Source: Spirochaetia bacterium UBA5763
GTDB taxonomy: Bacteria; Spirochaetota; UBA4802; UBA5550
Assembly (NCBI GenBank): GCA_002418835.1
Contig: DIEX01000012.1
Coordinates: 1 to 5,077, forward strand
DNA: 5,077 bases
Direction of reading: 5' to 3'
This document shows positions 5,022-5,077 of this stretch, piece after piece (positions within the stretch are counted from its first letter, which is position 1; each line of letters begins with the position of its first letter). The position numbers and the translations under genes were made by a program. Below the pieces are notes generated by a model, which saw only the letters and a list, made by a program, of their open reading frames with translations, made no database searches and was not told the origin of the DNA.

Positions 5022-5077
5022 ATTATAATAAAAAGGCGGCAGGGACACGCCCGAAAAGAAAACCGACATGGTATACG

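Larger units (their letters stand above)
4673..5077. other. Gene-free tail with patches of repeat-like DNA
   Basis: No convincing gene or RNA was found in these 405 bases. AT-rich DNA (4673-4770) is followed by G+C-richer patches at about 4810-4862, 4917-4960 and 5000-5050, separated by AT-rich stretches. This mosaic is typical of dispersed intergenic repeats. The only terminator-like structure for the HTH gene is the distant palindrome at 5002-5021, which has no T tract. Minus-strand open frames here look spurious in composition. Confidence 0.5.

Noticed and set aside
4878..5069. Minus-strand frame of 63 codons
   Set aside because: It crosses the 20-bp palindrome and the repeat-like patches, and its composition is not protein-like.
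4770..5077. CRISPR array or tRNA in the right-hand tail
   Set aside because: No regularly spaced repeats and no cloverleaf-compatible arms were found; only isolated palindromes.

Overview
The window looks like accessory DNA of a host-associated, Gram-negative-type (diderm) anaerobe. A Treponema-like spirochaete is my best guess. It rests on the style of the single-domain HTH regulator (its 'NP-WLLTGEGEMF' segment), a haemagglutinin-repeat exoprotein, a lipoprotein with a loose lipobox, and dispersed-repeat-like intergenic DNA. No rRNA or housekeeping marker is present, so the assignment is an inference.

Left part (1-2340, + strand): the 3' end of a very large haemagglutinin-repeat exoprotein of the CdiA/TpsA type enters from the left edge. 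About 280 residues of repeat/pre-toxin sequence at roughly 40-53% G+C give way to a C-terminal domain at roughly 20-30% G+C. That tail ends in a Cys...His...Asn/Asp arrangement which I read as a papain/C39-like cysteine hydrolase, a candidate contact-dependent toxin. The next gene is translationally coupled to it and encodes a small, cysteine-containing lipoprotein in the usual position of the immunity gene. A lipoprotein there suggests that the toxin acts in, or is blocked in, the periplasm or at the cell surface. G+C rises again right after this gene, where a short out-of-frame open stretch may be a remnant of displaced coding DNA.

Middle (2340-3815): a hairpin, then a minus-strand, single-ORF rve/DDE transposase with all three catalytic acidic residues. 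Short, degenerate inverted sequences flank it and may be its ends.

Right part (3814-4672): a divergent gene pair, with an 87-aa protein of unknown function on the minus strand and an Xre-type HTH repressor on the plus strand. Their 145-bp AT-rich spacer carries two palindromes, each overlapping a TATAAT -10 element (one per direction), plus a related half-site between them. This suggests an autoregulated switch.

The last 400 bases hold no convincing gene. They contain G+C-rich patches in AT-rich DNA, a perfect 20-bp palindrome, and a 24-bp sequence resembling the distal end of the transposase unit, consistent with dispersed non-coding repeats.
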